A stretch of DNA of 64,000 bases. It comes from Novosphingobium profundi (GTDB lineage Bacteria > Pseudomonadota > Alphaproteobacteria > Sphingomonadales > Sphingomonadaceae). The stretch lies in NCBI RefSeq assembly GCF_018491765.1, contig NZ_JABWCU010000019.1:62001-126000 (forward strand). Reading direction: 5' to 3'. The stretch's first letter is position 1; the number at the start of each line of letters is the position of its first letter. Positions 33,875 to 40,860 of the stretch are shown piece by piece. The notes under the pieces were generated by a model, which worked only from the letters and a program-made list of their open reading frames with translations, searched no databases and was not told the DNA's origin. The translations under genes were made by a program, and so were the position numbers.

Positions 33875-33892
33875 GATATTGGATCCAATATC
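33875..33892. promoter_or_regulatory. VanR-type GntR/FCD operator, copy 2
   Basis: GATATTGGATCCAATATC is a perfect 18-bp palindrome with the 12-bp VanR-type core ATTGGATCCAAT. It is positioned just upstream of the RidA gene at 33859 and matches the site at 26506-26523 in 16 of 18 bases. It is the best candidate for binding by the GntR/FCD regulator at 32774. Confidence 0.78.
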
Positions 33893-33940
33893 GCTAGCCG
33901 ATTTGCGTCGACCGCGCAAAGGCGAACTTGGCCCGCAGGG

Positions 33941-35089
33941 CTATTCGGAGTCGAGCGCGTCGAGAAGGCGCTCCATCGCGGTTGTGACCTCGGCGGGATC
34001 GCGGGCGTAGCACAGGCGCAAATGGCCTTCGCCGCCGTGCACGAAGGCTTCGCCCGGCGCCACGCCGACCCCGCGCTCGATCGCGCGCTGCGCCATCGCG
34101 ACGCCGTCCGCCATGGCCTCGATCCGGGGGAAGAGGTAGAAGGCGCCCTGCGGTTCGGGCACCGTGATGCGCGGTGAACGCGCGAGCACCGCGAGCGCGG
34201 CCGTGCGCGCTGCGTCGAGCCGGCGGGTCTGCTCGGCGAGGAAGCGCTCGCCGGCCGGTCCGAGCGCGACCAGACCGCCGCGCTGCACGAATGTCGGCGC
34301 GCACGAGGTGTTGAACTCGATCAGCTTTTCCAATGTCTGGATGAGTTCGCGCGGGGCCGTGATCCAGCCCAGGCGCCAGCCGGTCATGGCCCAGGACTTG
34401 GAGAAGCTGTTGATCGCGACGATCCGGCGGCTCTCGTCGAAATGGGCGAGGAACGAGGTGGGACGCGTGTCCTGCGGCACGATCCGCGCATAGACCTCGT
34501 CGGCGAGCAGCCAGATGCCGCGCCGGTCGAGCTCCGCCACGAGGCGCGCCATGTCGGCCTCGGGCATGCGCCAGCCGGTCGGGTTCTGCGGGCTGTTGAT
34601 CAGCACCACGCGCGTCTTCTCGGTGCAGGCGGCGAGGATATCCTCGACCGGCAGCGTGAACTTCGTGCCTTCCAGCCGGATCGGCACTTCGCGCAAGGCG
34701 GCGCTCAGCACCTTGGGCATGGCGACCAGGTTGGGCCATGTCGGCACCGGCACCACCACTTCGTCGCCCGGATCGACCAACGCGGACATCACCAGCAGGA
34801 GCGCGTTGAGCCCCGAACTCGTGACCGCGACGTTGTCGAGCCCGGCTGAAGTGGCGAATAGGCGCTGCTGGTAGCGGGCGAGTTCGGCGCGCAGTTCGGT
34901 GAGCCCGAGGTTGGGGCCATAGTGCGTCTCGCCCATGAGCAGGCTTTCGCGCGCGGCCTCGGCGATCTCGGGCGCGGTGGTGAGATCGCTCTCGCCGAAC
35001 CACAGCGGGATCACGTCGCTCTTGTCGAGATTGGCGTTGGCGAGCACGCGGATGAGCGAGCCGGGAAGTTCACGGGCGATCGGTCGCAA
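33941..35089 (-). CDS. PLP-dependent aminotransferase, class I/II (B)
   Basis: A 382-residue enzyme with IPLWFGESDLTTAPEI at the N-terminus, VTSSGLNALLLVMSAL, INSPQNPTGWRMPE, LLADEVYARIVP, the PLP lysine motif NSFSKSWAMTGWRLGWI and the terminal Arg motif GHLRLCYARDP. It starts at TTG 35089, since family similarity begins there and no ATG fits. It belongs to the same fold as the enzyme at 21195 but is clearly diverged, so two transamination steps or substrates are likely. It lies 45 bases after the MarR B gene on the same strand, and its expression probably follows MarR B control. Confidence 0.87.
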   Translation of the reverse strand: MRPIARELPGSLIRVLANANLDKSDVIPLWFGESDLTTAPEIAEAARESLLMGETHYGPNLGLTELRAELARYQQRLFATSAGLDNVAVTSSGLNALLLVMSALVDPGDEVVVPVPTWPNLVAMPKVLSAALREVPIRLEGTKFTLPVEDILAACTEKTRVVLINSPQNPTGWRMPEADMARLVAELDRRGIWLLADEVYARIVPQDTRPTSFLAHFDESRRIVAINSFSKSWAMTGWRLGWITAPRELIQTLEKLIEFNTSCAPTFVQRGGLVALGPAGERFLAEQTRRLDAARTAALAVLARSPRITVPEPQGAFYLFPRIEAMADGVAMAQRAIERGVGVAPGEAFVHGGEGHLRLCYARDPAEVTTAMERLLDALDSE

Positions 35090-35134
35090 GGCAGGTCTCG
35101 TATCGGTTGGGGTGAGGAGCCGGGTCGGGAGGGT

Positions 35135-35617
35135 TCAGTCGAGGTTTTCGTAGAGCCGGTCGAGCAGGGCGAGCAGCTGGCCGAAGTCGTCCTGGGAGAA
35201 GCCCTTGATGATCTTTTCGTAAAGCGGTGAGGTGGCTTCGCGCGCGGCGGCGAGTTTCTGCGCGCCATGTTCGGTGAGCGCCAGTTCGCGCACGCGCCCG
35301 TCGCTGGCGCTGGGCGCGATCGTGACGAGGTTGGCCTTGGCCATGCGCTCGACGATGCGCATCATCGTCGAGAGGTTGATCACCGCCGATTTGGAGACCT
35401 GGCCGATGGCGAGCGGCGCGCGCTCGCCCAGGATCATCAGCACGCGCCAGGTGGGGATGTCGATCTCGAGCGGGCGCAGCACCGACTCGATCGCCACGTT
35501 GTAGCGGCTCGCCACGCGGTTGAGCTGGTAGAAGGGATAGGCATCGACCCGGAAATCGGACGAACCGGGATTTCCGAGCGCACGCAGATCCTCACGCATT
35601 GTCGTGTCCAAGGGCAT
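35135..35617 (-). CDS. MarR-family regulator B
   Basis: The 160-residue protein has the MarR fold: YQLNRVASRYNVAIESVLRPLEID, TWRVLMILGERAPLAIGQV, SKSAVINLSTMMRIVERMAKANLV and a wing with SDGRVRELALTEHG. It is divergent from the cyclase-IorA-IorB operon, with only 79 bp between starts. A symmetric GTTGCA-GA-TGCAAC site at 35640 is in that gap. This arrangement, a MarR beside the enzymes it controls, is standard for aromatic-acid catabolism. The aminotransferase B gene follows on its strand. Confidence 0.9.
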   Translation of the reverse strand: MPLDTTMREDLRALGNPGSSDFRVDAYPFYQLNRVASRYNVAIESVLRPLEIDIPTWRVLMILGERAPLAIGQVSKSAVINLSTMMRIVERMAKANLVTIAPSASDGRVRELALTEHGAQKLAAAREATSPLYEKIIKGFSQDDFGQLLALLDRLYENLD

Positions 35618-35639
35618 TTTCCCGTCTCATATTATTTTT

Positions 35640-35653
35640 GTTGCAGATGCAAC
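35640..35653. promoter_or_regulatory. Candidate MarR B operator
   Basis: GTTGCAGATGCAAC is a perfect inverted repeat (6-bp arms, 2-bp centre) inside the 79-bp gap between marR B (start 35617) and the cyclase gene (start 35697). It has the size and TTGC-centred symmetry of MarR sites and lies where it could repress both promoters. Confidence 0.6.
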
Positions 35654-35696
35654 TAAATTCGATAGGTTCGATGCCATAGGGCCAAAAGGAGACACC

Positions 35697-36479
35697 ATGT
35701 CCAGCACCGATGTTCTCGCCGCGTTTTCCCAAGCTCTGGCCTCGGGTCACATCCAGGTCGTCGATCTTACCCAGAATCTGAGCGAGGACACTCCGCTGCT
35801 GGTGCTGCCCGAACCGTTCGGCCAGACTGCGGCGTTCGCGCGCGAGGAAATCTCGCGCTACGACGAGCGCGGCGTCGCCTGGCACTGGCACAACTTCACG
35901 GTGGGCGAGCACACCGGCACGCATTTCGACGCGCCGGTGCATTGGGTCTCGGGCAAGGACCTGCCCGACAACACGGTCGACAAGGTGCCCGCGGAGAAGC
36001 TTGTCGCGCCCGCCGTCGTCCTCGATTTTTCGGCCGAGTGCGCGGCCGATGCCGACTTCCTGCTGAAGGAGGAGCACGTGAAGGCCTGGGAGGCCGAGCA
36101 CGGCGCAATTCCGGCGGGCTGCTGGGTCCTGTTCCGCAGCGATTGGTCCAAGCGCGACGTCGCGGCCTACACCAACCGCCGGGAGGACGGCGCGCATACG
36201 CCGGGCCCGGATACGTGCGCGATCCGCTATCTGATCGAGCAGCGCGACGTGCTCGGTTTCGGGGTCGAGACGATCGGCACCGACGCGGGCCAGGCGCACC
36301 TGCTCGAGCCCGCCTACCCGGCACATACGCTGCTGCATGGAGCCGGAAAGTACGGTCTGCAGTGCCTCGAGAACCTCGACAAGCTGCCGGCCACGGGCGC
36401 CATCGTGATAGCCCCGCCGCTCAAGATCGTCGACGGTTCGGGCAGCCCCTTGCGCGTACTGGCGCTGGTTTCGGAGTAA
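35697..36479 (+). CDS. Cyclase-superfamily metal-dependent hydrolase (isatin hydrolase or kynurenine-formamidase-like)
   Basis: The 260-residue protein has the cyclase/KynB signature HTGTHFDAPVHW near residues 70-81, in which His and Asp bind Mn2+ or Zn2+, and follow-up residues such as HTPGPDTCA and PAHTLLHGAGKYGLQ. Length exceeds KynB (about 210 residues) and fits isatin-hydrolase-type members. AAGGAG upstream of ATG 35697 sets the start; the frame upstream to 35604 runs through the operator. It leads an operon with the Ior-like genes, whose GTG start is seven bases downstream of the stop codon. A ring-opening hydrolase directly before an aryl 2-oxo acid oxidoreductase suggests its product is a 2-oxo acid such as isatinate. 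This assignment is inferred and not read directly. Confidence 0.78.
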   Translation: MSSTDVLAAFSQALASGHIQVVDLTQNLSEDTPLLVLPEPFGQTAAFAREEISRYDERGVAWHWHNFTVGEHTGTHFDAPVHWVSGKDLPDNTVDKVPAEKLVAPAVVLDFSAECAADADFLLKEEHVKAWEAEHGAIPAGCWVLFRSDWSKRDVAAYTNRREDGAHTPGPDTCAIRYLIEQRDVLGFGVETIGTDAGQAHLLEPAYPAHTLLHGAGKYGLQCLENLDKLPATGAIVIAPPLKIVDGSGSPLRVLALVSE

Positions 36480-36485
36480 GCGCAA

Positions 36486-38630
36486 GTGGCCGAGCGTTCG
36501 TTCAAGTCCGAAGTGAAGAAGCTGACCGCAGGCGAGGGCGAGATCTTCACCGGCGAGGGCATCCTCGCGGTCACCAAGGCGCTGCTCCAGTCGGGCGTCG
36601 CCTATGTCGGGGGCTACCAGGGCTCGCCGATCAGCCACCTGATGGACGTCTTTGCCGACGCCGACGATCTGCTCAAGAGCCTGGGTGTCCACTTCGAGGC
36701 CTCGGCTTCGGAGGCGACGGCGGCGGCGATGCTGGCGGCCTCGGTCAACTACCCCTTGCGCGGGGCGGTGGCTTGGAAGTCGGTGGTGGGCACCAATGTC
36801 GCTTCGGACGCGCTCTCCAACGTCTCTTCGGGCGGCGTCACCGGCGGCGCGCTGGTGATCGTTGGCGAGGATTATGGCGAGGGCTCCTCGATCATGCAGG
36901 AGCGCACCCACGCCTTTGCCATGAAGTCGCAGATGTGGCTGCTCGACCCGCGCCCGAACCTGCCCTCGATCGTCGATTCGGTCGAGCAGGCCTTCCAGTT
37001 GTCCGAAGCCTCGAACACCCCGGTCATGCTGCAGCTGCGCGTGCGTTCGTGCCACATGACGGGCTCGTTCACGGCGAAGGCCAACAAGCGCCCGCCGATG
37101 ACCGTTGGCGAGGCCGCGGCCAACCCCAACCGCGACACCGACCGCATCGTCCTGCCGCCCGCCAACTTCCTGCACGAAGTCGAGAAGATCGAGAAGCGCT
37201 GGCCCGCCGGCCTCGCCTTCGTGCGCGACAACAAGCTCAACGAGTGGTTCGGACCCGAGACCGTCGACGAGGGCATCGGCATCATCGTCCAGGGCGGGCT
37301 CTACAACAATCTCAACCGCGCGATGGAACTGGCCGGGCTGGCCGACAGCTACGGCACCTCGAAGCTGCCGATCTACTGCCTCAACGTCACCTACCCGCTG
37401 ATCCCCGAGGAAGTGGCCGCGTTCTGCCAGGGCAAGCGCGCGGTGCTGGTGCTCGAGGAGGGCCAGCCCGAATTCATCGAGCACGAGCTCAACACGCTGG
37501 TGCGCCGCGCCAGGCTCGACACGCGTATCGCGGGCAAGGACGTGCTGCCGCGCTCGGGCGAATATACCGCCAAGGTGATCGGCGATGGCCTCGCCAGGTT
37601 CCTGCGCGAGGAAGCGCCTGCGCTCGCCCCGGCCGAAGTGACGTCCGACCCGCTGCCCGCGCCGGTTGCAAGCCAGATCCCGCAACGCCCGGCGGGCTTC
37701 TGCACCGGTTGCCCCGAACGCCCGATCTTCACCGCGATGAAGCTGGTCGAGCGCGAACTGGGCCCGGCTCACGTCTCGGCCGACATCGGCTGCCACCTGT
37801 TCTCGATCCTGCCGCCCTTCAACATCGGCAACACGACGATGGGCTATGGCCTGGGTGCGGCGGGGGCCTCGGCCTTCAAGCCGAAGGAGGGCGCCGGCTC
37901 GAAGCGGTCGATCGCGGTGATGGGCGATGGCGGCTTCTGGCACAACGGGTTGACCTCGGGGATCGGCAACGCCGTCTTCAACAAGGACGACACGGTCACC
38001 CTGATCATCGACAACGGCTATTCGGCGGCGACCGGGGGGCAGGACATCCTCTCCTCGCGCGCCAAGAACGCCAACCGCGTCACCAACAACCCGATCACCC
38101 GCGCGGTGAAGGGCGTGGGCGCGAAGTGGGTGCGCGAGATCACCCGCACTTACGACGTGCCTGCGATGCGCGACGTGCTTCGCGAGGCCATGACCAGCCC
38201 CGAGAAGGGGCCCAAGGTCATCGTCGCGCAGTCCGAATGCATGCTCAACCGCCAGCGCCGCGAGAAGAAGCAGAAGTCCGCCGCGCTCAAGGCCGGCCAG
38301 CGGGTGGTGCGCGAGCGGTTCGGCGTGGACGCGCAGACCTGCACCGGGGACCATTCGTGCGTGCGCCTTTCGGGTTGCCCCTCGCTGACGATCAAGCCCA
38401 ACCCCGACGCGCTGCGCCAGGATCCGGTCGCGCATGTCGAGAACTCGTGCGTGGGCTGTGGCCTGTGCGGCGAGGTGAGCCATGCCGCCGTGCTCTGCCC
38501 CAGCTTCTACCGGGCGACGATCGTTGCCAACCCCTCCCGGTTCGAGCGCTTCAAGGCGAAGCTGGCGGGGGCCGTGATCTCCCGCTGGCAGGCTTCGGCC
38601 GAACGCAACCGCGCCGCGCGCGCTTTCTGA
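36486..38630 (+). CDS. Indolepyruvate ferredoxin oxidoreductase alpha-like subunit (IorA-type)
   Basis: This 714-residue protein has the IorA layout: an N-terminal pyrimidine-binding domain (AYVGGYQGSPISHLMDVF, HFEASASEATAAAML), a middle domain, a TPP-binding domain (CTGCPERPIFTAMKL, MGDGGFWHNGLTSGIGNAVF near residue 479, with Asp/Asn Mg2+ ligands) and a C-terminal ferredoxin segment with two Cys runs (CTGDHSCVRLSGC and CVGCGLCGEV...LC, residues 618-675). It decarboxylates an aryl 2-oxo acid with CoA, passing electrons to ferredoxin. It starts at GTG 36486 after GGAG. It pairs with the gene at 38657. The real substrate may be an arylpyruvate or an arylglyoxylate such as isatinate. Confidence 0.9.
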   Translation: MAERSFKSEVKKLTAGEGEIFTGEGILAVTKALLQSGVAYVGGYQGSPISHLMDVFADADDLLKSLGVHFEASASEATAAAMLAASVNYPLRGAVAWKSVVGTNVASDALSNVSSGGVTGGALVIVGEDYGEGSSIMQERTHAFAMKSQMWLLDPRPNLPSIVDSVEQAFQLSEASNTPVMLQLRVRSCHMTGSFTAKANKRPPMTVGEAAANPNRDTDRIVLPPANFLHEVEKIEKRWPAGLAFVRDNKLNEWFGPETVDEGIGIIVQGGLYNNLNRAMELAGLADSYGTSKLPIYCLNVTYPLIPEEVAAFCQGKRAVLVLEEGQPEFIEHELNTLVRRARLDTRIAGKDVLPRSGEYTAKVIGDGLARFLREEAPALAPAEVTSDPLPAPVASQIPQRPAGFCTGCPERPIFTAMKLVERELGPAHVSADIGCHLFSILPPFNIGNTTMGYGLGAAGASAFKPKEGAGSKRSIAVMGDGGFWHNGLTSGIGNAVFNKDDTVTLIIDNGYSAATGGQDILSSRAKNANRVTNNPITRAVKGVGAKWVREITRTYDVPAMRDVLREAMTSPEKGPKVIVAQSECMLNRQRREKKQKSAALKAGQRVVRERFGVDAQTCTGDHSCVRLSGCPSLTIKPNPDALRQDPVAHVENSCVGCGLCGEVSHAAVLCPSFYRATIVANPSRFERFKAKLAGAVISRWQASAERNRAARAF

Positions 38631-38656
38631 CCCGACACAGGCAGGACCTTTCTTCC

Positions 38657-40168
38657 ATGACCGCCCCCCAGGCCCTGAACACCGACCGCATCACCATCGC
38701 CATCCTTGCCCTGGGCGGGCAGGGAGGCGGGGTGCTGGCCGACTGGATCCAGCACGTCGCGCGCCAGGAAGGCTGGCTGGCGCAAGGGACCTCGGTTCCC
38801 GGCGTCGCGCAGCGCACCGGCTCGACCGTCTATTACGTCGAACTCTACAAGGACGACGGCACCGGCCGCCTGCCGGTCCTGGCGCAGATGCCGCTGCCGG
38901 GCGACGTCGACATCGTCATCGCCTCCGAGCTGATGGAGACGGGGCGCGCGCTGCTGCGCGGGTTCTCGAGCGCGGGGCGCACGACCCTCATCGGCTCGAC
39001 CCACCGTATCTACGCGATCGGCGAGAAGCAGCAGATGGGCGACGGGCGCGGCAACGGCGCGAAGATCATCGAGGCCGCGCACCAGCGCTCGAAGCGCTTC
39101 ATCGGCTTCGACATGGAGGCGGCGACCGACCGTTCGGGCAGCGTCATCAGCGCGATCATGTTCGGTGCGCTGGCGGGCAGCGGCGCGTTGCCCTTCCCGA
39201 CCGAGACCTTCCGCGCCGCGATCGAGCACGCCGGCATTGCCGTTGCCAGCAACTTCAAGGGCTTTGCCGAAGGCTTCGAGCAGGCGCAGGCGCCTGTCGC
39301 GATGCCCGAGGAGATCGTCCACACCGCCCCCGTGCCGACCAGCGAGGCAGGCCGGGGGCTGGCCGCGCGGATCGCGCGCGAACTGCCCGAACCGGCGCAG
39401 GACAACGCGCTTCACGGCGTCGCCCGGCTGATGGACTACCAGGACGCAGCTTATGCGGGGCTTTATCTTGACCGCCTCGCGCAAGTCGCCGCGCGCGATG
39501 CCACGCCCTTCGAACTGACGCGTGAAACCGCGCGCCACCTCGCGCTCTGGATGAGCTACGAGGACACCATCCGGGTTGCCGAGATCAAGACCCGCAAGGA
39601 CCGCCTCGCCGAAGTGCGCCGCGAGGTGAAGGCGCAGGACGACCAGTTGCTCAGCGTCACCGAATTCATGCACCCGCGCCTGCGCGAGGTCTGCGAGACG
39701 CTGCCGCGCGGATTGGGCGAGCGCATCCTCAAGAGCGCGCGCCTGAGCGGTATGCTCGAAGGCTTCTTCACCAGGGGGCGCCATGTCGAGACCACCAGCC
39801 TGCGCTGGTTCCTCGTGCTGCGCACGCTCGCGGGCATGCGTTCACTGCGCCCGCGTTCGCTGCGCTACGCCGAGGAACAGGCGCGCATCGAGGCCTGGCT
39901 GGAGGCGGTGTGCGCCGAGGCGCGGTTCGACCGTAATCTCGCGCTCGAAATCGTGCGCTGCCAGCGCCTGATCAAGGGCTATGGCGACACCTTCGAACGC
40001 GGCCTTGCCAACTTCGAAAAGATCATGACGCGCCACGCCGAGGCGCGGCTGGGCGCTGCGCACGTCGCGTCCTTGCGCGAACTGGCCCTGTCGGACGAAA
40101 CGTGCGCAGCGCTCGATACCGAGCTGGCCACGATGGACCACGGTGTTGGGAAAGCCGAGCGCGCCTGA
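38657..40168 (+). CDS. Indolepyruvate oxidoreductase beta-like subunit with long C-terminal extension
   Basis: The 503-residue protein has a gamma-domain start (IAILALGGQGGGVLADWIQH, SVPGVAQRTGSTVYYVEL) typical of the IorB family, but is far longer than the usual 200 residues. Residues from about 240 on form a helical extension of the DUF6537-type seen in fused aerobic homologues. A long open frame begins at 35942 on this strand, but it overlaps the real cyclase and IorA genes; ATG 38657 is the proper start. It follows IorA by 26 bases and completes the two-subunit enzyme. A GC-rich hairpin follows the stop. Confidence 0.87.
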   Translation: MTAPQALNTDRITIAILALGGQGGGVLADWIQHVARQEGWLAQGTSVPGVAQRTGSTVYYVELYKDDGTGRLPVLAQMPLPGDVDIVIASELMETGRALLRGFSSAGRTTLIGSTHRIYAIGEKQQMGDGRGNGAKIIEAAHQRSKRFIGFDMEAATDRSGSVISAIMFGALAGSGALPFPTETFRAAIEHAGIAVASNFKGFAEGFEQAQAPVAMPEEIVHTAPVPTSEAGRGLAARIARELPEPAQDNALHGVARLMDYQDAAYAGLYLDRLAQVAARDATPFELTRETARHLALWMSYEDTIRVAEIKTRKDRLAEVRREVKAQDDQLLSVTEFMHPRLREVCETLPRGLGERILKSARLSGMLEGFFTRGRHVETTSLRWFLVLRTLAGMRSLRPRSLRYAEEQARIEAWLEAVCAEARFDRNLALEIVRCQRLIKGYGDTFERGLANFEKIMTRHAEARLGAAHVASLRELALSDETCAALDTELATMDHGVGKAERA

Positions 40169-40192
40169 GCCGCCGCCCGGGGGGCGCGGCTC
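40167..40192 (+). terminator. GC-rich hairpin between convergent genes
   Basis: A seven-pair stem GAGCCGC / GCGGCTC encloses a C/G-rich loop directly at the IorB-like stop and before the convergent ParE gene. It has no T run, so termination strength is uncertain. Confidence 0.45.
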
Positions 40193-40203
40193 CGCAACGC
40201 AGC

Positions 40204-40509
40204 TCAGGTAATTTCGAGAGCCGGTGTCAGATCGCGCGGAGCGCTGATAATGCGCTGTACGGTGACCACTGCCCCGTGCACGGTATAGGCGATCTGGAGC
40301 CGGCGTTCGAAGGTGAGGGTCCGCAGACCTTGGATCAGGTCGTCGCGAGGGGAACCGCGGTGCGGAAACTCTGCCAAGGATGCGACACGTTCTTCAATCC
40401 TGGCAAGATAGCCGTCTGCCGTGGGCCGATCGGCTTCCAAGCTCAGCCATTGGTGAAGCGTTATCAGGTCTTCGATCGCCAATGCCGACAACTGGACGCC
40501 ATAGCTCAT
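40204..40509 (-). CDS. ParE/RelE-family toxin
   Basis: The 101-residue protein has the ParE fold features: YGVQLSALAIEDLITLHQWL, a middle charged helix RIEERVASLAEFPHRGS, and the C-terminal RRLQIAYTVHGAVVTVQRII. ParE toxins poison DNA gyrase or act on related targets. The gene overlaps the upstream antitoxin by four bases, the standard order (antitoxin first). It lies between two catabolic regions and ends 35 bases after the convergent operon stops. Confidence 0.87.
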   Translation of the reverse strand: MSYGVQLSALAIEDLITLHQWLSLEADRPTADGYLARIEERVASLAEFPHRGSPRDDLIQGLRTLTFERRLQIAYTVHGAVVTVQRIISAPRDLTPALEIT

Positions 40510-40754
40510 GCCTTGGCGATGGACGCGCGCACCTTGGCAAAGGCCTTGTCGAGGGCCATTGGGGGGCGAGGATCTGCCAGGGCCTCGGCAACGCGAACGC
40601 GAACCACTTCGTCGAGTATCGCCTCTTCACGGTCCAAGGCACGCAGGCCAGCGCGCATGACCTCACTCATCGAAGCATATCGACCAGACGCCAGGTGGCG
40701 TTCGGCATGCGATGCCATCTCGCCGAGCGTTACCGTAATTGCCTTCGCGGCCAT
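40506..40754 (-). CDS. ParD-family (ribbon-helix-helix) antitoxin
   Basis: The 82-residue protein shows AITVTLGEMASHAERHLASGRYASMSEVMRAGLRALD, the ParD/CC2985 ribbon-helix-helix pattern, with an acidic/charged C-terminal tail that neutralises ParE. ATG 40754 is chosen because GGAGG lies five bases upstream; ATG 40766 is the alternative. An exact 9-bp inverted repeat (40768-40788) just upstream is likely its autoregulatory operator. Confidence 0.88.
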   Translation of the reverse strand: MAAKAITVTLGEMASHAERHLASGRYASMSEVMRAGLRALDREEAILDEVVRVRVAEALADPRPPMALDKAFAKVRASIAKA

Positions 40755-40767
40755 GCCGACCTCCATT

Positions 40768-40788
40768 CGATATGATTTTATCATATCG
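40768..40788. promoter_or_regulatory. ParD autoregulatory operator candidate
   Basis: A perfect inverted repeat: CGATATGAT, spacer TTT, ATCATATCG. It is 13 bases upstream of the ParD start and AT-rich, as expected for a site bound by the ParD or ParDE complex to repress the toxin-antitoxin promoter. Confidence 0.65.
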
Positions 40789-40860
40789 TTCCGTCAGCGC
40801 GCAAGCCGGCGGATGGCCGCATTCTCACCCGCGGGTCAAGAGCGCGATCGGGAAGCGGCT

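Noticed and set aside
35697..36479. Assignment of the cyclase-family gene as kynurenine formamidase (kynB).
   Set aside because: Length (260 residues) and place before the Ior pair fit KynB poorly, and no tryptophan dioxygenase or kynureninase is in the window. Not excluded, so left as family-level call.
35942..38656. Upstream extension of the IorB-like frame to 35942, giving a 1408-residue protein.
   Set aside because: The extension covers the real cyclase and IorA genes in another frame and has shadow composition; homology begins at ATG 38657.
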